A stretch of 64,000 nucleotides of DNA. It comes from Rhizobiaceae bacterium. Lineage in GTDB: Bacteria; Pseudomonadota; Alphaproteobacteria; Rhizobiales; Rhizobiaceae. Of this stretch, positions 55,659 through 63,275 are shown piece after piece. Within the stretch, counting starts at the first letter, position 1, and every line of letters starts with the position of its first letter. The stretch is from the NCBI GenBank assembly GCA_019635775.1, contig JAHBYU010000002.1, forward strand, positions 372,001-436,000, written 5' to 3'. The notes beneath the pieces were generated by a model. It was given only the letters and a program-made list of their open reading frames with translations, had not been told where the DNA came from and did not search any database. The position numbers and the translations under genes were made by a program.

Positions 55659-57016
55659 ACTCCTCGCCGCCGCGGTACAAGCGCTGGCTGATACCGATAC
55701 TGGGCCCGCGCACCTCCAAGGTGATGCCCACGCAGGTAGAGGTTGCGATCCGCGAGCAGGAGAACCAGGGCGAGGTTCTGGCAAAGATCGTTCAGATGGT
55801 CATCGCTACGGTCTGGGGTGCGCTATACTTGGTGTCGCCACAGGTGCGCAGCGAGCACCTTCTGCTTATCCCTGTGGCCGTTGGCACATACATGCTGGTA
55901 AACGGGTTGCTGTTGCTATGGGCATGGCGCCGGCGCTTGCCGAACTGGGCGGTCTATACGTCGATCATATTCGACATGTTCGTGCTCTATTTTGTCATAT
56001 GGCGGTTCCATATGCTGCTCGATCAGCCGCCGGCCTATTATCTGAAGGCGCCCACGATGACATTCGTGTTTGTTTTCATAGTGTTGCGGGCGCTACGCTA
56101 CGATCCGCGCTTCGTACTCGTAGCAGGCGCCGCTGCCGTCGTCGGCTGGCTTGTGCTGGTAATTTATGCAATCGCGAATGATCCGTTTGGCCTGGGGACG
56201 TCCTTCAACATGAAGGACTACGCGATTAGTGCCGCCGTCTTTCCAGGCGCCGAGACAGAGAAAATTCTCGCCATTGTCCTGGTGACCGCCATTATCGGGT
56301 TGTCGATCTATCGCGGCAGAGAACTTCTGGTACGGGCGACAACGGAAACGATGGCGGCCCGGCGACTTTCTCGGTTCTTCGACAGCAGCGTTGTCGAAGA
56401 CATTCGGTCAGGCGAAAACGGTATTCTGCCGGGGGAGGGACGGGCGCGTGACGCGGCAATCCTCAATGTAGACATCAGGGGATTCTCAGGGCTTATCGAA
56501 CACCTGTCGCCCTCGGAATCCATTGCGCTCCTTACGGATTATCAGGCTCGCGTGGTGCCGATCATACAGGCGAATGGTGGCGTGATCGACAAGTTCATGG
56601 GTGATGGGATCATGGCCACGTTCGGCGCGGTGCGCGACACGGACACCTATGCGGCGGATGCAATGCGGACCATGGAAGCCATCATGTACGACTTTCGGGA
56701 TTGGAGCAAAGATGCCCGGCTGGCGGAAATCGCCAGGTGCGGGATCGGCCTGTCTGTTTCCGCCGGTCCCATCGTTTTTGGTGCAGTGGGCGACAGCGAG
56801 CGCATGGAGGTCACGGTCATCGGCGCGACGGTGAATATCGGCGCGAAGCTCGAAAAGGCCAACAAGTTCTTTCAGAGTATGGCCGTGGCGACGCGACGCG
56901 CCTTCGATATGGCTGTCGGGCAGGGCTATCAGCCAAAGCGGGTGCCCGAGTTCATCGCAGCCGATGTGGAAGGGCTTGCGCCCCAATCTCAGCTGGCGAT
57001 CTGGAGGAGCATTTAG
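55655..57016 (+). CDS. membrane-bound class III adenylate/guanylate cyclase
   Basis: 453 residues with about six membrane helices in the first ~230 (for example LLLIPVAVGTYMLVNGLLLL), a short signalling linker, and a C-terminal class III cyclase domain. Metal Asps: D273 (NVDIRGFS) and D317 (DKFMGDG). Base recognition: Lys313 and Thr387 (VTVIG), a K/T pair seen in class IIIb adenylate cyclases. Asn394 is present; the transition-state Arg is replaced by Lys398 (NIGAK). GTG start overlaps the MBL stop. The stop TAG directly abuts the convergent deacetylase stop. Activity is likely but the Arg-to-Lys change may lower it. Confidence 0.92.
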   Translation: MNSSPPRYKRWLIPILGPRTSKVMPTQVEVAIREQENQGEVLAKIVQMVIATVWGALYLVSPQVRSEHLLLIPVAVGTYMLVNGLLLLWAWRRRLPNWAVYTSIIFDMFVLYFVIWRFHMLLDQPPAYYLKAPTMTFVFVFIVLRALRYDPRFVLVAGAAAVVGWLVLVIYAIANDPFGLGTSFNMKDYAISAAVFPGAETEKILAIVLVTAIIGLSIYRGRELLVRATTETMAARRLSRFFDSSVVEDIRSGENGILPGEGRARDAAILNVDIRGFSGLIEHLSPSESIALLTDYQARVVPIIQANGGVIDKFMGDGIMATFGAVRDTDTYAADAMRTMEAIMYDFRDWSKDARLAEIARCGIGLSVSAGPIVFGAVGDSERMEVTVIGATVNIGAKLEKANKFFQSMAVATRRAFDMAVGQGYQPKRVPEFIAADVEGLAPQSQLAIWRSI

Positions 57017-57778
57017 CTAGACGATTTCTTTCTGCAGCGGCGTCCAGCGTGCAGTGCCACTTTCGGCGAAGGTTTCGAGCAGGACTTCCGTGAAGTCCCA
57101 CGTGGCATCGTCATGGACCAGATGGTGCGTAAGGATTCCGTATGGTTCGGCATTGTCGGCTACGCCTGTCCTGCGAGCCGCCAGTTCCCGCGCCAGTTGC
57201 GTGTCGAGCATCTGCGGGTCCAGCAAACCGCCTCCGGATTTCCACGCAACCGGGTCGAGATGGGTGTTTATCTGCAGAACGCCCTTCGCCGCGAAAGGCG
57301 CGCCACGCGGCGTGAAGGCGGAAAGCGCGCGAAATCCGGCCGTGCCGAGCCGGTCGGTCACTGCGGGTGCAATCCGGTTCCAAGGCGGGACGAAGGCGGG
57401 AAGCGCGATTTCGCCGAACATGGCGGCAAGCCGCTCCCGGCCAGAGGCCATTTCATCCAGCATGACTGGCAACGGCCGGTGTGACCCGAACTCGGCCTTC
57501 TTCTGGTCGGCTGGTGCGTGATTTGCGTGTTTCCATCCATGCGTAAGGACGAAGACGCCCCGAGTTAAACGAAGTCGCTCCGACAGGTCGGACGTTGCAG
57601 GTTCGGCCACGACCGCGAGATGAATCGGCGCTTCGAATCTGCCGGCGATCGACAACAGGCGTTCCAGCGCCGGGGTTGGCTCCACAGCGTCGTCATCGCG
57701 CCACCAGAGCGGCAGCACCAGGTTTTGGTCACGCCAGCGCTCAAGTTCCGCACGGGTCAAGGCAAGCTTGGCCTTCAT
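57017..57778 (-). CDS. polysaccharide deacetylase (carbohydrate esterase 4 type)
   Basis: 253 residues of the NodB/CE4-like fold. Early WWRDDDAVEP (catalytic/metal Asp), THGWKHANHAP (metal His), and FVPPWNRIAP (arginine motif) follow the CE4 order, and LTHHLVHDD near the C-terminus supplies the final His. No signal peptide, so cytoplasmic, unlike exported peptidoglycan deacetylases. Last gene of the glycan operon, overlapping the upstream glycosyltransferase by 4 nt. Likely N-deacetylates a sugar on a lipid-linked or nucleotide intermediate; substrate unknown. Confidence 0.87.
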   Translation of the reverse strand: MKAKLALTRAELERWRDQNLVLPLWWRDDDAVEPTPALERLLSIAGRFEAPIHLAVVAEPATSDLSERLRLTRGVFVLTHGWKHANHAPADQKKAEFGSHRPLPVMLDEMASGRERLAAMFGEIALPAFVPPWNRIAPAVTDRLGTAGFRALSAFTPRGAPFAAKGVLQINTHLDPVAWKSGGGLLDPQMLDTQLARELAARRTGVADNAEPYGILTHHLVHDDATWDFTEVLLETFAESGTARWTPLQKEIV

Positions 57779-58920
57779 CCGCGTGCTTCCAGCATCTGGA
57801 TCAGCGTGCGAGCGGTCTCGGCAGCACCGTCAAAGTTGGGTTTTTCATTGGTAATGCGGGGACGCCAAACGGCGGCGTTCACTTCATCAGCCAGATTTTG
57901 TGCCGTGAGTTCATGCTCTGCAATCAAGCCGTAACCGTACCGCTGCCGGAGCGATTCTGCACGCAACGTCTGCTCTGTCTCGCCGGCTTCTGAGAACGGC
58001 ACGAAGACTCCGGGTACCCCGGACTGGAGCCAGTCGATTGCAGTGTTGTAACCGCACTGGCCGACTGCGGCAGCGCAGCGCGTGAGCATTGCGCGGTAGT
58101 CGGCGCGAAGCGGTTCGGCCACCAGCGGAGCACCCTGCGCCGACTGGTTCAGCTTTTCACAGAGATATTGCGCGTCGCTTCCGCCAACAAGAAGACGCCA
58201 TCGGTGATCGGCGAGCCGGGAGGCTTCGATTGCCGTGTCGAACAGCTTGCGTCCGACCGAACCGCCGCCAGCTGTCACAATGACTTCTCCAGCGCCATGG
58301 ACATCGCCAGGTAAGACAACGGGCATGGGTGGCGCGATAAAGCCTGTGTAGCGAAGCATTCGTCTGATGCCAGGCGTGACCGGCCAACTCGCCTCAAGGG
58401 GCGCGACATCGGCGTCCGAATGCACCAGCACCCCATCATAATATTCCGCCAACCATTCTTCCGTTTGTCGCGCCTTTTTCTCGTTGGACGGAGGAGCGAG
58501 AATGTCGCGGATGGATGAAAGAACCATCGGCGGTCTATCCAGCCCTCTTACGGCCGCGAGCGCGGTCAGAAACTCGTCACGAAGGACCCGCCGCCCGAAA
58601 GGGAACAGTTCGGTGATAAGCACGTCTGGAGGAGACTGGCGCAACGTCTGCCCGATCAGATCTATACGCTCCTGCATCAGCTCAAGTGAGACCGGATTGT
58701 CGCATTTATCCAGAAGCCGGGTGAAAGTAGCGCCGTCGGACCGGATGGGTGGAAGCTGCACCAAGTCGATACCCGCAAGATCGAAGTGGCCAGCCGGCAT
58801 GCCGCCTGATACGACCTGAGGTGTCAGGCCGGCCCCGGCGAGGGCCCTTGCGATCGTCAGCGATCGGCTGAGATGCCCCGTACCGAGAAGATGCGTGACA
58901 ACGATCGTGACGCGTTTCAA
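57775..58920 (-). CDS. MurG-like (GT28/GT-B) glycosyltransferase A
   Basis: 381 residues with GT-B architecture: N-terminal GTGHLSRSLTIARAL (acceptor-side glycine loop typical of MurG/MGDG-synthase types) and C-terminal VTAGGGSVG, CGYNTAIDWLQSGVPGVFVPF (nucleotide-sugar site). No signal peptide; peripheral inner-membrane enzyme. Similar in plan to the 61845-63050 product, the first gene of the operon, so two related transferases bracket two GT4 enzymes. Sugar and acceptor unknown. Confidence 0.86.
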   Translation of the reverse strand: MKRVTIVVTHLLGTGHLSRSLTIARALAGAGLTPQVVSGGMPAGHFDLAGIDLVQLPPIRSDGATFTRLLDKCDNPVSLELMQERIDLIGQTLRQSPPDVLITELFPFGRRVLRDEFLTALAAVRGLDRPPMVLSSIRDILAPPSNEKKARQTEEWLAEYYDGVLVHSDADVAPLEASWPVTPGIRRMLRYTGFIAPPMPVVLPGDVHGAGEVIVTAGGGSVGRKLFDTAIEASRLADHRWRLLVGGSDAQYLCEKLNQSAQGAPLVAEPLRADYRAMLTRCAAAVGQCGYNTAIDWLQSGVPGVFVPFSEAGETEQTLRAESLRQRYGYGLIAEHELTAQNLADEVNAAVWRPRITNEKPNFDGAAETARTLIQMLEARG

Positions 58921-58922
58921 TG

Positions 58923-59489
58923 TCAGGCCTTTGCAATCAGGCGCATTGGCGCACCATCATGCGCAAGCGTGCCGTTGTCATGCACGTCAACCATGAACAG
59001 CCGGTCGCGTTTGATCTTGAAAGGTGGTGCACCCACGAAATTCCACCCCGTGGCGCGCGCCAAAATGGCCCGCATCACCCCGATATGAGAGACGACAATG
59101 GCCGTGCCCTTGACGCTTGATATCCAAGGACGCAGCCGCTGCCAGACAAGCTGCGGCGTCTCGCCGCCCGGCGGTTGAAAATTCCATCCCCATTCCTCGA
59201 TGTGGCGATAGCCTGAACCGGGCTGTGCGAGCAAGTCCACGCCACGCTGCCCTTCCCAGTCGCCCCAATCCATTTCGACCAGTTCGGGTGCGATGACTGG
59301 ATCGCGTTGACCCAGAAGCCGCGCCGTTTCGATCGCACGGATCAGCGGGCTCGACAAAAGGGCAGCATTAACAAGGTCTGGAGGAAGCTGAAGCTGCGAA
59401 AGGTGATTGCGCGCCTGATCGTCCAGCGGTTCGTCTGTCCGACCCTGTATGCGGCCAGCACGGTTCCACGCGGTGTGGCCGTGGCGCAA
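58923..59489 (-). CDS. histidine phosphatase superfamily protein
   Basis: 188 residues as drawn, with the phosphoglycerate-mutase-like RHGHTAWNRAGRIQG (catalytic His in RHG), SSPLIRAIETARLL (Arg), and VVSHIGVMRAIL (second His). Drawn from TTG 59489, but this begins right at RHG and would lack the buried first beta strand (ITARLALL is encoded just upstream). In-frame translation from a CTG at 59513, overlapping the upstream stop, would restore it and has AGGGA about 8 nt upstream. No ATG/GTG/TTG gives a full N-terminus. Embedded in a glycan operon, it may dephosphorylate a sugar phosphate. Confidence 0.85.
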   Translation of the reverse strand: MRHGHTAWNRAGRIQGRTDEPLDDQARNHLSQLQLPPDLVNAALLSSPLIRAIETARLLGQRDPVIAPELVEMDWGDWEGQRGVDLLAQPGSGYRHIEEWGWNFQPPGGETPQLVWQRLRPWISSVKGTAIVVSHIGVMRAILARATGWNFVGAPPFKIKRDRLFMVDVHDNGTLAHDGAPMRLIAKA

Positions 59490-59509
59490 GAGCGCGAGGC
59501 GGGCGGTAA

Positions 59510-60601
59510 TCAGAGGGCCGTTCCCTGCATCAGCGGAGAAAGTCCGGCTGCGAGGGTTACGCGGGCTGCCGAAAGAAGATGGTCCGCCGCCACCTGCGCG
59601 CGCCCGTTTCGCGCGAGCGCAGAACGTGCTCCTGCATCGCCGATCAGCTCGTCTATCGCTTGGGCATATGCTGCCGGATCGCCTGGAGGCACAAGTCTGC
59701 CACCGCTGCGCACGACATCCCTGACCCCAGTCCTGTCTTCAGCCAGAACAGGGCAGCCTTCCGCCTGCGCCTCAAGATAGATCATGCCGAAAGCTTCGCC
59801 GATGCCTGGCCAAACGAGCAGGTCCGAATGGCGCAAGGCTGCTGCCACACCATCCTGATCGCGGGCGCCGTCGAACGACACCTGGTCCCCGAACCTTAAG
59901 AACAACCGCTCTACCTCCGCCCGCGCAGCACCGTCACCGATAATGGTCAGCGACCAGTTTTTCGATCTCACAAAGGCCAATGCTGAAGCAAGCGCCTTGT
60001 AGCTGGCAAGTTTATCGCCCGCGCGAAACATAGCACAGGCAAGTAACCGAATGGTATCAGAAGACGAACGGGAGGGCACGGGCGGCAAGGTGTCCATTTG
60101 CAGGAAAGGCCGCAGGCGCATGATCTGCTGGCCTGCAACCCGGTCGCGCTCCAGCGCTTCGCGATCGTATTCGGTCAGGTAGAAGATGACGGCCGCCGTA
60201 TCGCAGGCAATCTCCGCCGCCTTCGCAAAACTGGCATAGGGTCCGATGAGGCGGCTGGATGCACGGGTTCCTTCCACGAGGGCGTAGGGAATACCCCAAT
60301 GCCGCGCAAGGCGGGGGCCAAGGAGGTCGGGCGCCTTGTAATAACTGTGGTAAGTCAGCCAGAGGCTCGGGCTTGGGCCAGACGCCAGACGCTGAAATTC
60401 TTCCTCGGCCGCGGTGAAGATGCGGTTCTGCACAAGCATGTCGCCAATGCCGTCGCGGCTGCGCAGCCTGCTTGCGACATAAACCTCTCCAAGGCCTGCT
60501 TCATCCAGTGCGGCTATCAACCCGCGCGCCATCGTGCGGTCACCCGATGGAACCGGATCGTCCGGTGGTTTCATCGGTGCATAGAAGGCAACACTGTTCA
60601 T
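59510..60601 (-). CDS. glycosyltransferase family 4 protein A
   Basis: 363 residues with the GT4 C-terminal Rossmann domain: SLTIIGDGAARAEVERL, VSFDGARDQDGVAAAL, and the sugar-nucleotide motif WPGIGEAFGMIYLEAQAEG (E-x7-E type). N-terminus starts NSVAFYAPMKPPDDPVPSGDR, matching acceptor-side loops of GT4. Overlaps the upstream GT4 by 4 nt. Cytoplasmic-face transferase of the glycan operon. Confidence 0.88.
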   Translation of the reverse strand: MNSVAFYAPMKPPDDPVPSGDRTMARGLIAALDEAGLGEVYVASRLRSRDGIGDMLVQNRIFTAAEEEFQRLASGPSPSLWLTYHSYYKAPDLLGPRLARHWGIPYALVEGTRASSRLIGPYASFAKAAEIACDTAAVIFYLTEYDREALERDRVAGQQIMRLRPFLQMDTLPPVPSRSSSDTIRLLACAMFRAGDKLASYKALASALAFVRSKNWSLTIIGDGAARAEVERLFLRFGDQVSFDGARDQDGVAAALRHSDLLVWPGIGEAFGMIYLEAQAEGCPVLAEDRTGVRDVVRSGGRLVPPGDPAAYAQAIDELIGDAGARSALARNGRAQVAADHLLSAARVTLAAGLSPLMQGTAL

Positions 60602-61848
60602 CGGTCGTTCAAGGCAGCGTTCAGGCGGGCGGAAAGGATATCAAGTCCGTTGTCCATTCCGAACTTTTCCACCAGCCGTTCGCGGGCAGCAACTGCCATT
60701 CGAGCACGGCCGCCTGGATCGCCGATCATGCCTGCCAGCGCGGCAGCAAGCGCTTCAGGGTCGTCGGGCGGAACAAGCACGCCCTGCGTGCCATCCTCGA
60801 TGAATTCTGGAATGGAGGACACGTTGGTGGAAAGGATCGGCAGTTCCTGGCTTGCAGCTTCCATCAGCACGTTCGGCAAGCCGTCCCGGTCGCCGTCGCT
60901 GGCTATGCGTGAAGGCAGCACGAATATGTCCGCCTCGCGCAATGCGGCGATGACCTCGTCCTGCGCGCGCGAGCCACGGCATTCGACGCGCTCTGCCAAT
61001 CCGAGGCTCTTTGCGCGCGCTCTGAGTTTCTGCGAGAGATCACCCCCGCCGATATGGATGAAGCGCCAGTTCATCTCGGCGGGCAACTTCGCCAGGGCAT
61101 CCAGCAGGAGATCGTAGCCCTTCTTCTCCACGAGACGTCCGACAGAAACGATCCTTACTGGTTCTGCCGAACCATCACGGGCATGCCTTGCCGGTGGTGG
61201 AGGAGGGAAACGCGACAGATCGAGCCCGTGATAAACCAGATCCAGCCTGTCTGGATGCGCCGACAGGCTGCGCAGATGCTCTGCCCCCAGCGCGGTGCAG
61301 GTGACTCCGAAATCGGCGCGCGCGAGCTTGTCGCGTTTTTCCCATTCGGGCGATTTCCAGATGTCCTTGGCGTGGGCGGAAAATCCCCACGGCACACCAC
61401 GCATGACGCTTGCATAGAGCGCCACCGACGACGGCGTATGCATGAAATGGGCGTAGACAAACCGCAGGTCGGGCGAGGCTTCGCGGGCAAGCACGGCTGC
61501 CTGTCCAAAGCGCCTGATCCGGTTTGGCGTGGGATCGCGAAGCAGATGCTTCAGCCATAGTTTCAGGGCGGCGGAAAAACCTCCAAGCCGCACGGCGTGT
61601 AATAGACCTTTCAGAACACGCACGGGCTCCTGATAGAGATATTCGGGCAGGTAGTTCACCCGGGCCTTCAGCGCATCGTGGAGAGCATGGCGCTTTCTGT
61701 CCGTCGGATGGCGCATTGACCAGACCTCGAAAGCTTGTCCCCGGCCTTCGAGCGCGACGAGTTCCTGTGCGATAAATGTCTCGGAAAGCCGTGGCCAGCC
61801 CTTCAGGACGACCGCCAGCCGTCCGGCGGGCGACTGGCTTCGGGTCAT
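60598..61848 (-). CDS. glycosyltransferase family 4 protein B
   Basis: 416 residues of GT4. N-terminal KGWPRLSETFIAQEL is typical of exopolysaccharide/colanic-acid-type GT4 enzymes; C-terminal VSVGRLVEKKGYDLLLDAL, HIGGGDLSQKL, and DGLPNVLMEAASQELP (nucleotide-sugar Glu motif). Complete. Overlaps both neighbours by 4 nt. Acceptor and sugar unknown. Confidence 0.9.
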   Translation of the reverse strand: MTRSQSPAGRLAVVLKGWPRLSETFIAQELVALEGRGQAFEVWSMRHPTDRKRHALHDALKARVNYLPEYLYQEPVRVLKGLLHAVRLGGFSAALKLWLKHLLRDPTPNRIRRFGQAAVLAREASPDLRFVYAHFMHTPSSVALYASVMRGVPWGFSAHAKDIWKSPEWEKRDKLARADFGVTCTALGAEHLRSLSAHPDRLDLVYHGLDLSRFPPPPPARHARDGSAEPVRIVSVGRLVEKKGYDLLLDALAKLPAEMNWRFIHIGGGDLSQKLRARAKSLGLAERVECRGSRAQDEVIAALREADIFVLPSRIASDGDRDGLPNVLMEAASQELPILSTNVSSIPEFIEDGTQGVLVPPDDPEALAAALAGMIGDPGGRARMAVAARERLVEKFGMDNGLDILSARLNAALNDR

Positions 61849-63050
61849 GTTTTTGCAGGTACGTTGATAAGCGATCTCGTCAGCGCGATGATCTTGTCCA
61901 GCCCGTCCATGAACCCTGCGGGCGCTTTCCCCGATGGCGGATTTTGCAAGGGAAGCTCCCGGATGGCTCTTGCCATGACTTCCGGTCCTTCGCCATCGCG
62001 CTTGCGGTCCAGCATGCGGATCAGCCCGAGTTCCTCGGCAACGGAGGCTCTGATATGCTGCTCCATCCTCGGGACCGTGCGCGGAGCGATAACGGCGCGG
62101 CAGTCGAAGGAGAGAATCTCGCAGAAAGTGTTGTAGCCGCCCATGGCGACGACCCCGAGAGCATTCTGCATCAGTCCTTCGATGCGCGAGTCGAAGCCGA
62201 CAGCAGTGACGCGCGGCGCCAGAGCTTCGACGCGCTGGTCGAAGGCGGCGCGGCGTTCGCCGTTGAGGAACGGGCCGTAGACGATGAGCGCATCAGGCTG
62301 CAGCGTCGGATCGTTCTCGTAAGCGCGCAGCGTCCAGTCCACCAGCGCCTCGCCATCGCCGCCGCCGCCGGGCGTCACAAGGACATACGGTTTGTCGGGC
62401 AGGGCGGCTGGGGTGTCATGCGGTACGACACGGCGCAGATAGCCGGTGTAGTGCATCCGACTCTTGAAGTCGTCGGAAAGTCCAAGACTCTGAAGCGGAT
62501 TATAGATGCTCTGGTCGCCATAGACCCAGAACTGGTCGTAGAATTTGTCTGCCACTTCGAGCGCACCCTTGCGTTCCCACTCCTGGGTGAGAGCTTCCGG
62601 GGAGTCGAGGATATCGCGTATGCCCAGAACGATTTTTGCGCGCCCCATTTCCTTCAGGATTTCGAGCGTCGTTGTCAGTTCTCCACGAAAGCCAGCCGGC
62701 TCCTTGTCGACGATGACAAGATCCGGATTGAACGTGACGGCAGCCGCGAGGATGACGCTGGCGCGCAACGCAGTCGTCTGCTCGATGTCCATGTTGAGCG
62801 ATTCCGAGACGTAGTCCGCCTCGACCGTCTTGACGACGCCCGGCATTCGAATGTGATCGACGCCTGGCGGAAACGTGAAACGCCCAGCAACCGGAGATCC
62901 TGTCAGGATCAGCGCGGAAGACCCTTCCAGTGAGGTGACGAGCGCCTCTGCAATGGCGCGCGAGCGTCGCAAATGCCCCAGCCCGAACGTATCATGACTG
63001 TAAAGCAAAATGTGCGGTGCGCGATTAACCTGCTGGACTCCGTCACGCAT
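61845..63050 (-). CDS. MurG-like (GT28/GT-B) glycosyltransferase B
   Basis: 401 residues: N-terminal YSHDTFGLGHLRRSRAIAEAL, the FGLGHLRRS loop marking predicted glycosyltransferases of the MurG-like COG4671 group, and C-terminal VTPGGGGDGEAL with AMGGYNTFCEILSFD. First gene of the six-gene operon. The ATG at 63050 has a GACGGA-type ribosome site; an upstream in-frame TTG at 63116 is less likely. Promoter expected in the 225-nt gap to the divergent lyase gene, which contains no other feature I recognise. Confidence 0.86.
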   Translation of the reverse strand: MRDGVQQVNRAPHILLYSHDTFGLGHLRRSRAIAEALVTSLEGSSALILTGSPVAGRFTFPPGVDHIRMPGVVKTVEADYVSESLNMDIEQTTALRASVILAAAVTFNPDLVIVDKEPAGFRGELTTTLEILKEMGRAKIVLGIRDILDSPEALTQEWERKGALEVADKFYDQFWVYGDQSIYNPLQSLGLSDDFKSRMHYTGYLRRVVPHDTPAALPDKPYVLVTPGGGGDGEALVDWTLRAYENDPTLQPDALIVYGPFLNGERRAAFDQRVEALAPRVTAVGFDSRIEGLMQNALGVVAMGGYNTFCEILSFDCRAVIAPRTVPRMEQHIRASVAEELGLIRMLDRKRDGEGPEVMARAIRELPLQNPPSGKAPAGFMDGLDKIIALTRSLINVPAKT

Positions 63051-63275
63051 GCATTGGGTTCCGTCTCGTATCGACTTGCCGCGCAACCAGAATGGAGCTC
63101 CCCGGGCCGTGTACAATTAGACGCCAAGAGGCATTTTGTGAATAGCTTCGGGCGAATTGCAGCGTCCAAACGGCGCGCTCGATAGGTCTTTCACTAAGGC
63201 GGCCAAGGCCTTAAATGACGTTGCGGTTCGTTTGGGTCAATTGAATCCAGAATTTTTCGTTGCAGGCAGGCACCT

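Noticed and set aside
42817..57016. CRP-type binding sites (TGTGA-N6-TCACA) in intergenic regions of the signalling island
   Set aside because: Looked for in the 44085-44221, 45363-45488 and 51525-51620 gaps; no convincing match.
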